Part shown: positions 40,813-49,582 of the stretch, piece by piece
Position numbering within the stretch: position 1 is the stretch's first letter
Layout: every line of letters starts with the position of its first letter
Source: Adhaeribacter terrigena
GTDB taxonomy: Bacteria > Bacteroidota > Bacteroidia > Cytophagales > Hymenobacteraceae
NCBI RefSeq assembly: GCF_016623615.1
Contig: NZ_JAEHFX010000008.1
Location: 62,001-126,000 of the forward strand
Length of the DNA: 64,000 bases
Direction of reading: 5' to 3'
Program-made: the position numbers and the translations under genes
Notes under the pieces: model-generated
What the model was told of the DNA's origin: nothing
The model's input: the letters and a program-made list of their open reading frames with translations, nothing else
Databases searched by the model: none

Positions 40813-41745
40813 ATGCGTTTAGTTTTTCTGAATAAAATAATACCGTTTTTTTTCCTGCTGAGTATGGTTGCCTGTTCGCAGCGCAATTACAACGTAGATA
40901 TGAAACCCAAGCCGGAGCCTAAACCCGGAGAGGTAAAAAATGCAACGGCCCCAGCCGGAGCCAAACCCGATACGCTGGTAAAAGCCACGCCGCAGGATTC
41001 GGTAAGGCAGGCGGCTGAAGCGGCGGCGCTTGCCGGAGCAAAAAGCACGGTTAAGGAAGAAAAGAAAACTAAAAAGAAAAAGAAGGTTTTTCTGGGCTAC
41101 CGCATTAAAAAAGGCGTGGCACGAAGCGGTTCCGGCAAAGGCGCGGTTACCGAAGTGTTCCATTACCTGCGCACTTACAAAGAACCCAGCGCTTATGCGC
41201 CGGCCAAATACTATTACAATGTCCGCCGCCGGAAGATCTTCAAAGGCCGCACCATCGATCCCAAAGTTTCCAAGATCCTGCACGGGCATTATAAGAAACT
41301 GCAGAACGGGAAAGTGCTTGAAGAAGGTTATTTTTACGTCGGAACCAAGCATCTGCGTTGGGAAAAATATAACCGCGACGGCCTGCTTTTAGGCAAAACG
41401 CATTTCGAGAAAGGCTTCCCGCGCGATGCCCAGATCACGTATTACGATGCTGCCCAGCAGAAAGTGAAAGAAGTTATTCCGTATATGAACGGCGAAGTGG
41501 AAGGCGATTACGTGAAGTTCCGGCCCGATGGTCTGCTGGAACGGGAAGGCCAATACGAAAAAGGTAAAAAAGTGGGTTCCTGGATTGAATTCTGGCCTTT
41601 CCGGAACCGCAAGCGCTACGAATATAAATATCCGGAATCGGCCTACGACGAACCTTTCGAGCCTTATTTATACCGCGAGTGGAACAAAAATAACTCGCTG
41701 ATCTACCAGAAAGGAAAACTCGATAAACGCGACCAGCAGAAATAA
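40813..41745 (+). CDS. MORN/YwqK-like repeat lipoprotein
   Basis: A 310-residue lipoprotein: MRLVFLNKIIPFFFLLSMVAC, lipid Cys21, then a Pro/Lys/Ala-rich linker (about 30-85). The C-terminal half has MORN/YwqK-type repeats (ILHGHYKKLQNGKVLEEGYF, RDGLLLGKTHFEKGFPRD, DGLLEREGQYEKGKKVGSWI). YwqK-type proteins are named after a Bacillus antitoxin, but in Bacteroidota they are mostly exported and of unknown role; no toxin is present. The signal-peptide DNA contains a boundary-element-like sequence. Confidence 0.82.
   Translation: MRLVFLNKIIPFFFLLSMVACSQRNYNVDMKPKPEPKPGEVKNATAPAGAKPDTLVKATPQDSVRQAAEAAALAGAKSTVKEEKKTKKKKKVFLGYRIKKGVARSGSGKGAVTEVFHYLRTYKEPSAYAPAKYYYNVRRRKIFKGRTIDPKVSKILHGHYKKLQNGKVLEEGYFYVGTKHLRWEKYNRDGLLLGKTHFEKGFPRDAQITYYDAAQQKVKEVIPYMNGEVEGDYVKFRPDGLLEREGQYEKGKKVGSWIEFWPFRNRKRYEYKYPESAYDEPFEPYLYREWNKNNSLIYQKGKLDKRDQQK
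40820..40851 (+). repeat. boundary-element-like sequence in a signal-peptide coding region
   Basis: TAGTTTTTCTGAAT, then AAAATAATACCGTTTTTTT. This is the only candidate between 39060 and 41800. Confidence 0.4.
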
Positions 41746-41799
41746 TGCAATTGTTAAATTGCTACCTTGTTCCATAGTCCGGGATTGAAATACGGTCGT

Positions 41800-41830
41800 A
41801 AAAAACGCTATGGTTTCAGCTCTCAAAAGT
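41800..41830 (-). repeat. 31-bp boundary element between convergent genes
   Basis: Minus-strand reading ACTTTTGAGAGCTG, then AAACCATAGCGTTTTTT, between the YwqK-like and YraN genes. No intrinsic terminator is seen nearby. Confidence 0.8.
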
Positions 41831-41882
41831 CTTCATATTATTACAACATAAAATTCTTTAAACATTTCAGCTGCTTAAGAAG

Positions 41883-42239
41883 TTAATGAAAAGCATCTTC
41901 AATGTGATGAATATTGAAAGTGCCTTTGCCCATAGCCGTTACTGAAATAATATCGAAGCGGATGTCGTGAAGCCAGTTCTGCTGAAAAATGTATTCGTCG
42001 GCAGCCATCAGAAAAAGTTCGATCTTCCGGGGGCTGACAAATGTTTCCGGGAAACCAAATTTATCGGAACTGCGGGTTTTTATTTCGACAAATACCAGTA
42101 AATTATCTTTACAGGCAATCAGGTCAACTTCGGCTTTTTTATATCGGTAATTTTGTGCCAGAATGCTAAAGCCTTTATTTATCAGGTGGTTAGCTGCGAG
42201 CGTTTCACCAGTCGCGCCTAATTTATGATGTTCTGCCAT
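41883..42239 (-). CDS. YraN/UPF0102 family protein
   Basis: A 118-residue protein from ATG 42239; the frame extends 15 codons upstream to a TTG, but MAEHHKLGATGETLAANHL is the normal family N-terminus. The Endonuclease-like core has E in GETLAANHL, D and E/K in KKAEVDLIACKDNLLVFVE and IKTR, matching the restriction-endonuclease fold (E-xn-D-xn-ExK). The cellular role is unproven. It is divergent from pgi. Confidence 0.9.
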   Translation of the reverse strand: MAEHHKLGATGETLAANHLINKGFSILAQNYRYKKAEVDLIACKDNLLVFVEIKTRSSDKFGFPETFVSPRKIELFLMAADEYIFQQNWLHDIRFDIISVTAMGKGTFNIHHIEDAFH

Positions 42240-42328
42240 GCGGTTTAGTTTTTTAACTTTATCTTCAACCTCGTAGCCAGCCAAACTGGTATACGCAAAT
42301 TACGTAGCGTTATGTCCATGATAGTTGC

Positions 42329-42336
42329 TAATTTTG
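42329..42336 (+). promoter_or_regulatory. possible pgi -7 box
   Basis: TAATTTTG fits TAnnTTTG. If used, the transcript starts inside the longer frame, so translation would begin at ATG 42357. A clear -33 box is missing. Confidence 0.4.
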
Positions 42337-42356
42337 CTGATACACAAGAAAAACGC

Positions 42357-44009
42357 ATGCTGAAAAACATAGATCCTGTAGAGACCCATGCCTGGGAAAA
42401 ATTAGGGCATTGCTATGCAGCATTAAAAGACCAGCATATCAAAACGCTTTTTGCGGAAGATCCGGGCCGTTTTGCTACCTTCTCTGCCCGCTTCGAAACC
42501 ATGCTGGTAGATTATTCAAAAAATCTGCTCGACGAAGCAACCCTGCAAGCCTTGCTCGAACTGGCCCGGGAGTGTGAACTGCCCGATGCCATGGAGAGAA
42601 TGTTTGCCGGCGATAAAATAAACAAGCTCGAGAACCGGGCCGTTTTACATACAGCTTTGCGCAACCGTTCTAATGAACCGGTAATGGTAGACGGTCAGGA
42701 TGTAATGCCCGAAGTGAACCGGGTGCTGGAGCAGGTAAAAAAATTCTCCGAAAGCATCATAAATGGTAACTGGAAAGGCTATACCGGCAAACCCATAAAG
42801 TCTATTGTGAACATCGGCATTGGTGGTTCCGATCTGGGGCCTTATATGGTAACCGAAGCGCTTAAGCCTTATAAGCAACCGCATCTCGAAGCTTTTTTTG
42901 TTTCCAATATCGATGGCACGCATCTGGTAGAGGTGCTGAAAAAAGTGGATCCGGAAACCACGTTATTTCTCATTGCTTCCAAAACGTTCACCACCCAGGA
43001 AACCATGACCAATGCCGCCTCGGCTAAAAAATGGTTTCTGGAATCTGCCAAAGTTGAAAAAGAAGTAGCCAAACATTTCGTAGCCATTTCTACTAACCTG
43101 GAAGCTGTAAAAGCCTTTGGCATTGCCGAAGAGAACATGTTTGTTTTCTGGGATTGGGTGGGCGGCCGTTTTTCATTGTGGTCTTCCATCGGGCTTTCCA
43201 TTGCCTGTATGTTGGGCTTTGAAAATTTCGTACAATTGCTCGAAGGCGCCCATGCGATGGATAAACATTTCCGCGAGACCGAGTTTAGAAACAATATTCC
43301 GGTATTACTGGCACTGATCGGTATCTGGTATTCCGACTTTTTTAACGCCTGCACCGAAGTAATTCTGCCCTATAACCAATACATGCACCGTTTTCCGGCT
43401 TATTTCCAGCAGGCCAATATGGAAAGCAACGGCAAGTCCGTAAACCGGAACGGTAGGGAAGTAGGCTATAAAACTGGCCCGATAGTGTGGGGGGAACCCG
43501 GCGTAAACGGGCAGCACGCTTTTTACCAGCTTATTCACCAGGGCACGCATCTCATTCCTGCCGATTTTCTCGTGCCCGCTATCAGTCAGAATCCGCTGGG
43601 TGAACACCATGAAATCCTGCTTTCCAATTTTATAGCCCAGACCGAAGCCTTAATGAATGGCAAAACCATGGAAGAAGTTACCGAAGAACTTCGGAAAGAA
43701 GGAAAAACGGAAGAAGAAATAGAGGAACTGGCGCCTTTCAAAGTTTTTCCCGGCAACAAACCAACCAATTCTATTCTGTTTAAAAAGCTCGATCCGCGTA
43801 CGCTGGGCAGTTTAATTGCCATGTACGAACATAAAATATTTGTGCAGGGCGTTATCTGGAATATCTATAGCTATGACCAGTGGGGCGTGGAATTAGGAAA
43901 ACAGCTGGCCAAAAAAGTGCTTCCGGAGCTACAAAATGAAAAAGAGATCACCTCGCACGATGCTTCTACCAACGGGCTGATAAATGCCTGGAAAACCATG
44001 CGCCGGTAG
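42357..44009 (+). CDS. pgi: glucose-6-phosphate isomerase
   Basis: 550 residues from ATG 42357 ([20 protein letters not shown]), which matches the usual length; an ATG at 42312 would add 15 atypical residues. Signature regions are [17 protein letters not shown], the catalytic stretch [40 protein letters not shown] and [13 protein letters not shown] (His), then the Lys near the end in [14 protein letters not shown]. It interconverts glucose-6-P and fructose-6-P. It heads a row with manA 58 bp downstream, both using fructose-6-P. Confidence 0.96.
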   Translation: MLKNIDPVETHAWEKLGHCYAALKDQHIKTLFAEDPGRFATFSARFETMLVDYSKNLLDEATLQALLELARECELPDAMERMFAGDKINKLENRAVLHTALRNRSNEPVMVDGQDVMPEVNRVLEQVKKFSESIINGNWKGYTGKPIKSIVNIGIGGSDLGPYMVTEALKPYKQPHLEAFFVSNIDGTHLVEVLKKVDPETTLFLIASKTFTTQETMTNAASAKKWFLESAKVEKEVAKHFVAISTNLEAVKAFGIAEENMFVFWDWVGGRFSLWSSIGLSIACMLGFENFVQLLEGAHAMDKHFRETEFRNNIPVLLALIGIWYSDFFNACTEVILPYNQYMHRFPAYFQQANMESNGKSVNRNGREVGYKTGPIVWGEPGVNGQHAFYQLIHQGTHLIPADFLVPAISQNPLGEHHEILLSNFIAQTEALMNGKTMEEVTEELRKEGKTEEEIEELAPFKVFPGNKPTNSILFKKLDPRTLGSLIAMYEHKIFVQGVIWNIYSYDQWGVELGKQLAKKVLPELQNEKEITSHDASTNGLINAWKTMRR

Positions 44010-44067
44010 TTTTAGCCGCCGTTTAAAGATAAAATAATGCGCTCCGGCGTTGTGTTGATTAAAAGAA

Positions 44068-45045
44068 ATGTCCGAATTATATCCGCTGAAATTTAAAACC
44101 ATATTCAAAGAAAAGATCTGGGGGGGAGAAAAAATCAGAACCGTACTCCATAAAGAGTTCGCTCCGCTAAAAAACTGCGGCGAAACCTGGGAGATTTCCG
44201 GCGTGAAAGAGAATGAATCGGTAGTGGCGGAAGGGCCTTTGGCCGGCAAAACCCTGTCGGAGCTTATCAGAAACTACAAAGGCGAGTTGCTGGGCGAGAA
44301 AAATTACGAAAAATCCGGCGACGAATTTCCGTTGCTGGTAAAATTCATCGATGCCAACGAGGATCTTTCTATTCAGGTGCATCCCAACGATGAAATTGCC
44401 TGGAGCCGCCATAAAAGTCTGGGCAAGACCGAAGTCTGGTACATCATGCAGGCTGACGAAGGCGCTACGCTGATCAGTGGCTTTAACCGCGAAATGGATG
44501 AGCCAACCTATTTGAAACACCTGGAAGGAAACCGCCTGGGTGAAATCCTGAACAAGGAAGACGTGAAAGCCGGCGATGTGTTTTTTATTCCCGGAGGCCG
44601 CGTACATACCATTGGCAAGGGTTTGCTATTAGCTGAAATTCAGCAAAGCAGCGATATTACCTACCGCATTTACGATTTCGACCGCACCGATGACGAGGGT
44701 AACAAACGCGAACTGCATACCGAAGAAGCCTTGGCCGCGATCGATTACCAGCATTATCCTTCCTATAAAAACACCTATCAGGATGAATTGAATAAGCCGG
44801 TTGAACTGGCGAAAAGCAATTATTTTACCACCAATTTATTGCACCTCGATCAGCCGCTAACCCGTGATTATACCCTTCACGATTCGTTTGTGATCCTGAT
44901 CTGCGTGCAGGGAAAAGCGGTTTTGCAGTATAACGGTACGGAAATTGCCCTGAAAACCGGCGATTGCTATTTATTGCCGGCTGCCATTAAGCAAATAACC
45001 ATCAGGCCTTTAGAAGAATTTAAAATGCTCGAATGTTTCGCGTAA
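44068..45045 (+). CDS. manA: mannose-6-phosphate isomerase, class I short form
   Basis: A 325-residue cupin enzyme. Zinc-binding and catalytic features are visible: IWGGEKIRTVLHK near the N-terminus, LVKFIDANEDLSIQVHPND (Gln and His ligands), KTEVWYIM (Glu) and VFFIPGGRVHTIGKGLLLAE (His). It converts fructose-6-P to mannose-6-P for GDP-mannose synthesis. It is co-directional with pgi, separated by 58 bp. Length matches the short Bacteroidota/Firmicutes form rather than the longer E. coli one. Confidence 0.94.
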   Translation: MSELYPLKFKTIFKEKIWGGEKIRTVLHKEFAPLKNCGETWEISGVKENESVVAEGPLAGKTLSELIRNYKGELLGEKNYEKSGDEFPLLVKFIDANEDLSIQVHPNDEIAWSRHKSLGKTEVWYIMQADEGATLISGFNREMDEPTYLKHLEGNRLGEILNKEDVKAGDVFFIPGGRVHTIGKGLLLAEIQQSSDITYRIYDFDRTDDEGNKRELHTEEALAAIDYQHYPSYKNTYQDELNKPVELAKSNYFTTNLLHLDQPLTRDYTLHDSFVILICVQGKAVLQYNGTEIALKTGDCYLLPAAIKQITIRPLEEFKMLECFA

Positions 45046-45050
45046 CTTTG
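45043..45050 (+). promoter_or_regulatory. possible lipB -7 box
   Basis: TAACTTTG overlaps the manA stop codon and would give lipB a leader of about 28 bases. No -33 TTG at the right spacing. Confidence 0.35.
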
Positions 45051-45084
45051 CAAACGCAGATATCTTTCCAGAAGCCCCTACACC

Positions 45085-45828
45085 GTGAATCATACCTTAA
45101 ATAAAGAAGTCAACTTCATCCACCTCGGCACGATAGATTATCAGGAAGCCTGGGATTTTCAGGAAAAGCTCTTTGCTGAAAGCCTGGAACTGAAGACCTA
45201 TAACCGCAAAACGGTATCGCCGGAAGAAGAAAAAGTAACGCCCAATTACCTTATTTTCTGCCAGCACCCGCATGTTTATACCCTGGGCAAAAGCGGTTCG
45301 GAAAATAACCTGCTTATAAACGAGGCTTTTCTGAAACAAAAAGGCGCTACATTTTATAAAATTAATCGCGGCGGCGATATTACGTATCACGGTCCCGGGC
45401 AGCTGGTTGGTTACCCGATCTTCGACCTCGATAATTTCTTCAACGATATTCATAAATACCTGCGTTTGCTGGAGGAAGCCGTAATTTTAATGCTGGCCGA
45501 ATACGGAATAACGGCCGGCCGCATTGCCGGTTTAACGGGCGTGTGGCTCGATCATGAAGCGCAGAAGCAACCCCGCAAGATCTGCGCTATGGGCGTGAAA
45601 TGCAGCCGCTGGGTAACCATGCACGGTTTTGCGCTTAACGTAAATACCGATCTGGAATATTTCAATTACATTGTGCCCTGTGGGATAACCGATAAAGCCG
45701 TTACCTCTATGCAGAAAGAACTGGGCCGGGAAATACCCATGGCAGAGGTAGAAGAAAAACTATTAAATCATCTGTCGCAACTTTTCGAAGCGGCCCTGCA
45801 TATAAATGCTGATGAAAGCGCATATTAA
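45085..45828 (+). CDS. lipB: octanoyl-[acyl-carrier-protein]:protein transferase
   Basis: 247 residues from GTG 45085. LipB hallmarks are YLIFCQHPHVYTLGKSGSEN, the glycine-rich KINRGGDITYHGPGQLVGYP (His for substrate), catalytic Lys172 in MGVKCSRWVTMHG and catalytic Cys199 in IVPCGITDKAV. It moves octanoate from ACP to lipoyl domains, the first step of protein lipoylation. A partner lipA is not in the window. The next gene overlaps its 3' end by 17 bp. Confidence 0.96.
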   Translation: MNHTLNKEVNFIHLGTIDYQEAWDFQEKLFAESLELKTYNRKTVSPEEEKVTPNYLIFCQHPHVYTLGKSGSENNLLINEAFLKQKGATFYKINRGGDITYHGPGQLVGYPIFDLDNFFNDIHKYLRLLEEAVILMLAEYGITAGRIAGLTGVWLDHEAQKQPRKICAMGVKCSRWVTMHGFALNVNTDLEYFNYIVPCGITDKAVTSMQKELGREIPMAEVEEKLLNHLSQLFEAALHINADESAY

Positions 45829-46216
45829 TTTTGAGCCGGTAGAAGGCGTAGCCATTGCTATTGCCGTAGAGCAGAATGAAGTAGGGGAAGATCTCTGGAA
45901 TGTGTTTCTGCTGAACAATAATCCTTATTACCTCGATAACGTATTAGTGGCTTCTAAAGGCTACGGCATACACGAAGGCGTGGAAGTGAAAACCTCGGTG
46001 CTTCGCCACCTGTTCGAGCAGGTTCCGCCCAAAAGTGCCGTAAAAGTAGAACCCATCGATCCGGCCATTTTTCATATTACGAACGAATACTGGGTTAGCT
46101 ATTACGTGGGCGAAAAGATATTCGATAAGAAATACATATTTGTGCCGGAATCTATCATTGCCGAAAACCTCGTAGATATTTCGCTTTTGAATGCCAAAGG
46201 AATTTTGCATTACTAA
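45812..46216 (+). CDS. conserved protein of unknown function, coupled to lipB
   Basis: 134 residues from ATG 45812 (or 136 from ATG 45806). It overlaps lipB by 17 bp in another frame, so translation is likely coupled. The text is a beta-rich soluble protein (VAIAIAVEQNEVGEDLWNVF, WVSYYVGEKIFDKKYIFVPE) with no known motif. In related genomes I recall it as a hypothetical neighbour only. The stop codon TAA is followed at once by a boundary element. Confidence 0.72.
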   Translation: MKAHINFEPVEGVAIAIAVEQNEVGEDLWNVFLLNNNPYYLDNVLVASKGYGIHEGVEVKTSVLRHLFEQVPPKSAVKVEPIDPAIFHITNEYWVSYYVGEKIFDKKYIFVPESIIAENLVDISLLNAKGILHY

Positions 46217-46247
46217 AAAAAACGCTATGGTTTTTGCTTGAAAAAGT
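46217..46247 (-). repeat. boundary element immediately after a stop codon
   Basis: Minus-strand reading ACTTTTTCAAGCA, then AAAACCATAGCGTTTTTT. It begins at the base after the TAA of the preceding gene. Confidence 0.8.
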
Positions 46248-46356
46248 AGTTTAACCTGCGTATGGATCACAAAACTTTGCCAAACCGCCACAGATAAAAA
46301 AACAACCCGGAAGTAGGAAAAGGAAGTAATTTTTTTACTTTTGCGTAGCACACACC

Positions 46357-47400
46357 ATGATTATCCCGATCAATTATCTTTTATCGTTCAGCTGGGCTTT
46401 CCTGATCGCTATTTTTGCCGTGCCATCCATTATTTACGTGGCACACCTCAAAAATATTCTCGATCAGCCCAACCTGCGTACCGTTCACGAGTCGCTTACG
46501 CCGCGCCTGGGTGGCGTAGCCGTTTTTGCGGGTTTTACTTCTGCGCTTACCATTTTCGGCGACTTGGGTAACGGCGTACAACAATTGCTGGCCGGCTGTA
46601 TCATCCTGTTCTTTATCGGTCTGAAAGACGACCTGGTAACCATTTCGGCATTCAAGAAATTTGTAGTGCAGCTGCTGGCCACCGGCATTGTCATGTTCAT
46701 GGCTAATATTCGCATAACCAGTTTTCAGGGCGTTTTCGGTATCGAAACCCTGCCGATCGGCATGAGTTACGCCTTTACTTTTCTGGTTATTATCGGGGTT
46801 ACTAATGCTATTAACCTGATAGACGGTTTAGATGGTTTGGCAGGCACGATCGTAACCATTATTGCGGCAACGCTCGGGTGGTATTTTTACCAGTTCGGGG
46901 GCGAAAAATTCGGGAATTATGCCATGGTATCGCTTTGCCTGGTAGGCGGCTTGCTGGGTTTTCTGCGGTACAATTTTCATAAAGCTACCATTTTTATGGG
47001 CGATACCGGCTCGCTGGTCTGCGGCTTCATTATTTCAATTCTTACCATTCAGTTCATCGAAATGCGGGCCGTAGATTCTGCTCCTTCGGTTGCGTTAGGT
47101 ATTCTTTTTATTCCCCTTTTCGATACGCTTCGGGTTTCGTTTATCCGGGTTATGAAAGGCATGTCGCCGTTTGCACCCGATAAAAACCACATTCACCACC
47201 GCATTTTAGCTATGGGTTTCCGGCAGATGAGCACCGTTTTGTTACTTGGTTTTATTAACGCCATTGTAATTCTGTTTGTGCTGAGTTTTTCGGATTGGGG
47301 AAATTTATACCTGCTCTCGGCTTTATTGGCCTTCTCGCTGGTTTTAAGTTTGTTTCTGGGTGTTTACAAAGCAAGAGGTGCGCAGACCATTGCTTCTTAA
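46357..47400 (+). CDS. WecA/TagO-type undecaprenyl-phosphate sugar-1-phosphate transferase
   Basis: A 347-residue, roughly 10-helix membrane enzyme of the MraY-like family. Catalytic cytoplasmic loops are all present: DQPNLRTVHESLTPRLGG, GLKDDLVTIS (DD pair), NAINLIDGLDGLAG, FHKATIFMGDTGSLV and DKNHIHHRILAMG (HxHH motif). It joins a UDP-sugar phosphate to undecaprenyl phosphate, starting O-antigen, teichoic-like or capsule glycans. The sugar (GlcNAc or other) cannot be told. TACTTTTG at 46336-46343 could be a -7 box. Confidence 0.92.
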   Translation: MIIPINYLLSFSWAFLIAIFAVPSIIYVAHLKNILDQPNLRTVHESLTPRLGGVAVFAGFTSALTIFGDLGNGVQQLLAGCIILFFIGLKDDLVTISAFKKFVVQLLATGIVMFMANIRITSFQGVFGIETLPIGMSYAFTFLVIIGVTNAINLIDGLDGLAGTIVTIIAATLGWYFYQFGGEKFGNYAMVSLCLVGGLLGFLRYNFHKATIFMGDTGSLVCGFIISILTIQFIEMRAVDSAPSVALGILFIPLFDTLRVSFIRVMKGMSPFAPDKNHIHHRILAMGFRQMSTVLLLGFINAIVILFVLSFSDWGNLYLLSALLAFSLVLSLFLGVYKARGAQTIAS

Positions 47401-48574
47401 TAAAGTTGCAGGCTGGCTTTTAACGGCTTTATTGGCTTTTAAAGTAATCCTGCCGGTTCAGGCGCAAACTCCCGATCGGAAACCGGTTGCGGTAACATCT
47501 ACCAATACGCTTTCTTCAGACTGGCTGGTTTACGAGGGCAGCAAAAAACAATTGGTGCCCTTTGTGCCCGCTGATAATGCCGGCAAGCGGGCGTTTTATC
47601 AATGGGTGCGCCTCCGGCCCGGTTATCCTTTCGAAATTACGTTTCCGGCAAGTCGCGGTCTTTCGCTTTTTTTAGATAACCGCCTCATTTTTAAGGCCGA
47701 CTCTACTGCTAATTATACTATTAATTTAACCGGAATAATTAGCTTACCGGCGCAGGAAAAAAAGTATTTGCTGGCTGTCTGGAGCCCGGATGTTTTGCCA
47801 AAGCTATCAGATTTTAAAAATCTTTCCGAAGAAGAATCTTTAAACGCCTTGGCTGGTGCCACCGCCGAACCGATTAAAAACAAGCCCCGCGCTACCCTTA
47901 ATCAAAACGCCTTTATTTTATTTTTACTCCTGATCGGGTTGATCTACGGGAGTTTACGTACGAGTTTTTCAACCGATTTTAATAGCGTTTTCCGGGTTGG
48001 GAACTTGTTTCGGCAAACTTCGCTCGAAGAAGGTTTTCTGGCCAAGCCGATCAGTAGCTGGTCGAGTATTTTGTTTGTGGTTGCTTTTTCATTGTCGTTT
48101 GCCCTGCTCATAGTAGCCATTCATACCAATATTCAGAACAGCTTTATCTTTAACCGCATCTTCTGGGTTTCAGAATCTGATATCACTTCCCGCATTGCTT
48201 ACTACGCCATTATTATTTTCGGCTTTATCTTTCTGAAATTCCTTTTCCTGCAACTCATGGGCTATATTTTCGATCTTTCAGCCCTGGTGTTAACCCAGTA
48301 CCGCGAATTTCTGCGCAGCATACTTTTTATGGGCGTTTTCCTACCGTTTGTCATGTTGCTTTATCTGGCCTTCAATGCCACGCATTCCGATACTGTTTTA
48401 CTGATTTCTACCCTGGCGGTATCTACCTTGCTGATCGTAACTACGTTACGGATCGTTTACACCTTAAATAAAAAAGCCTCCCTTCGAAACCTGCATTTAT
48501 TTTCGTACATTTGCGCCACGGAAATAATACCCCTGTCTGTTATGTTAAAATTGATCATATTTAACTACGCTTAA
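47378..48574 (+). CDS. DUF4271 membrane protein
   Basis: About 398 residues from GTG 47378; GTG 47360 and TTG 47390 are alternatives. It overlaps the WecA-type gene, so translation is coupled. Signal peptide RRPLLLNKVAGWLLTALLAF ends at VQAQ. A soluble extracytoplasmic domain runs to about residue 170, followed by a C-terminal DUF4271 membrane part with five or six helices (IFLPFVMLLYLAFN region). DUF4271 sits next to hemD in many Bacteroidota; function unknown. The start is the least certain in this stretch. Confidence 0.82.
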   Translation: MRRPLLLNKVAGWLLTALLAFKVILPVQAQTPDRKPVAVTSTNTLSSDWLVYEGSKKQLVPFVPADNAGKRAFYQWVRLRPGYPFEITFPASRGLSLFLDNRLIFKADSTANYTINLTGIISLPAQEKKYLLAVWSPDVLPKLSDFKNLSEEESLNALAGATAEPIKNKPRATLNQNAFILFLLLIGLIYGSLRTSFSTDFNSVFRVGNLFRQTSLEEGFLAKPISSWSSILFVVAFSLSFALLIVAIHTNIQNSFIFNRIFWVSESDITSRIAYYAIIIFGFIFLKFLFLQLMGYIFDLSALVLTQYREFLRSILFMGVFLPFVMLLYLAFNATHSDTVLLISTLAVSTLLIVTTLRIVYTLNKKASLRNLHLFSYICATEIIPLSVMLKLIIFNYA

Positions 48575-48629
48575 ATATGGCTTTATAACAAACCGGTTCT
48601 TTCCGACTGATCTAACATTTATAAGAAAT

Positions 48630-49424
48630 ATGGCTGAGAGTAAAGAAAAGCTGGGAGTGAGCAAAAACGCGAAGAAGATCCAAAGCATATTGGTTACCCA
48701 ACCAAAACCTACCAACGATAATTCTCCATATTTAGCAATTGCCAAAAAATACGGGATTAAAGTTGATTTTCGGGAGTTTATTCAGGTAGATCCGGTACCT
48801 TACAAAGAATTCCGGAAGGATAAGATTAATTTACTGGACTATACGGCCATTATTTTTACGAGCCGCAATGCCGTAGATCATTTCTTCCGGATCTGCCAGG
48901 AAGCAAAAGTGGAAATGCCGGCCGAGATGAAGTATTTCTGCATTTCGGAGCAAACCGCATATTACCTGCAAAAATACATTGTGCTGCGCAAACGTAAATT
49001 GTTTACCGGCGAAAAAACCGCTACTGATCTGTTCGAGATCATTAAGAAGCATAAAAATGAAAAGTTTTTGTACCCTTGTTCTAACATCCGCAAGAATGAT
49101 ATTCCGGATTTTATGGCAGCCAACAATCTCGATTTTACCGAAGCAGTAATTTACAAGACCGTAGCTTCCGATCTTTCGGACCTGGCAGAAGTAAAATATG
49201 ACTGTATCGCATTCTTTTCGCCATCCGGTATTAGTTCGCTTTTTATAAACTTCCCGGATTTTGTGCAAAACAATACCCGCATTGCTGCTTTCGGTCCTAC
49301 CACAGCCCAGGCAGTGCGCGATGCCGGCCTGGAATTAGATATTGAAGCGCCGATGCCAAATGCTCCATCTATGACCGGCGCGATAGAATTGTACATTCAG
49401 AAGCAACAAAGTGCCAAGAAATAG
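48630..49424 (+). CDS. hemD: uroporphyrinogen-III synthase
   Basis: 264 residues with the two-lobed HemD fold. By eye: ILVTQPKPTNDNSPYLAIAK at the N-lobe, YTAIIFTSRNAVDHFF, KFLYPCSNIRKNDIPD, VIYKTVASDL, CIAFFSPSGISSLF and AAFGPTTAQAVRDAGL, all positions typical of the family. It cyclises hydroxymethylbilane with ring-D inversion on the path to heme and siroheme. Family sequence conservation is weak, but order and DUF4271 neighbour agree. The N-terminal 15 residues are a charged extension. Confidence 0.92.
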   Translation: MAESKEKLGVSKNAKKIQSILVTQPKPTNDNSPYLAIAKKYGIKVDFREFIQVDPVPYKEFRKDKINLLDYTAIIFTSRNAVDHFFRICQEAKVEMPAEMKYFCISEQTAYYLQKYIVLRKRKLFTGEKTATDLFEIIKKHKNEKFLYPCSNIRKNDIPDFMAANNLDFTEAVIYKTVASDLSDLAEVKYDCIAFFSPSGISSLFINFPDFVQNNTRIAAFGPTTAQAVRDAGLELDIEAPMPNAPSMTGAIELYIQKQQSAKK

Positions 49425-49428
49425 GATT

Positions 49429-49458
49429 AAAAAACGGTAGCAGTATTCCATAAAAAGA
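49429..49458 (-). repeat. 31-bp boundary element after hemD
   Basis: Minus-strand reading TCTTTTTATGGAA, then TACTGCTACCGTTTTTT, starting 5 bp after the hemD stop. Confidence 0.65.
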
Positions 49459-49490
49459 TGTTCAAAAAAAAAGAGCATCTTTTTTTTTTA
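49453..49490 (+). terminator. terminator after hemD
   Basis: AAAGATGTTC (49454-49463) with GAGCATCTTT (49473-49482), A-rich loop, then a run of T. The T-run doubles as the upstream region of the sprF promoter. Confidence 0.8.
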
Positions 49491-49493
49491 GCT

Positions 49494-49524
49494 TTTGCTT
49501 TTGAGCTAAATTTATTTAAATTTG
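49494..49524 (+). promoter_or_regulatory. promoter of the PorP/SprF gene
   Basis: TTTG (49494-49497), 19-bp spacer, TAAATTTG (49517-49524). This is a full match to the TTTG/TAnnTTTG promoter of Bacteroidota, giving a leader near 50 bases. Confidence 0.75.
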
Positions 49525-49582
49525 AAACCACTATACCACTGGTAGTCAGCTAAAATAAATTTTAAACCTTTTTCCCTGTTCT

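Noticed and set aside
40813-41745. YwqK antitoxin of a toxin-antitoxin pair
   Set aside because: The protein is an exported lipoprotein and no toxin gene is adjacent.
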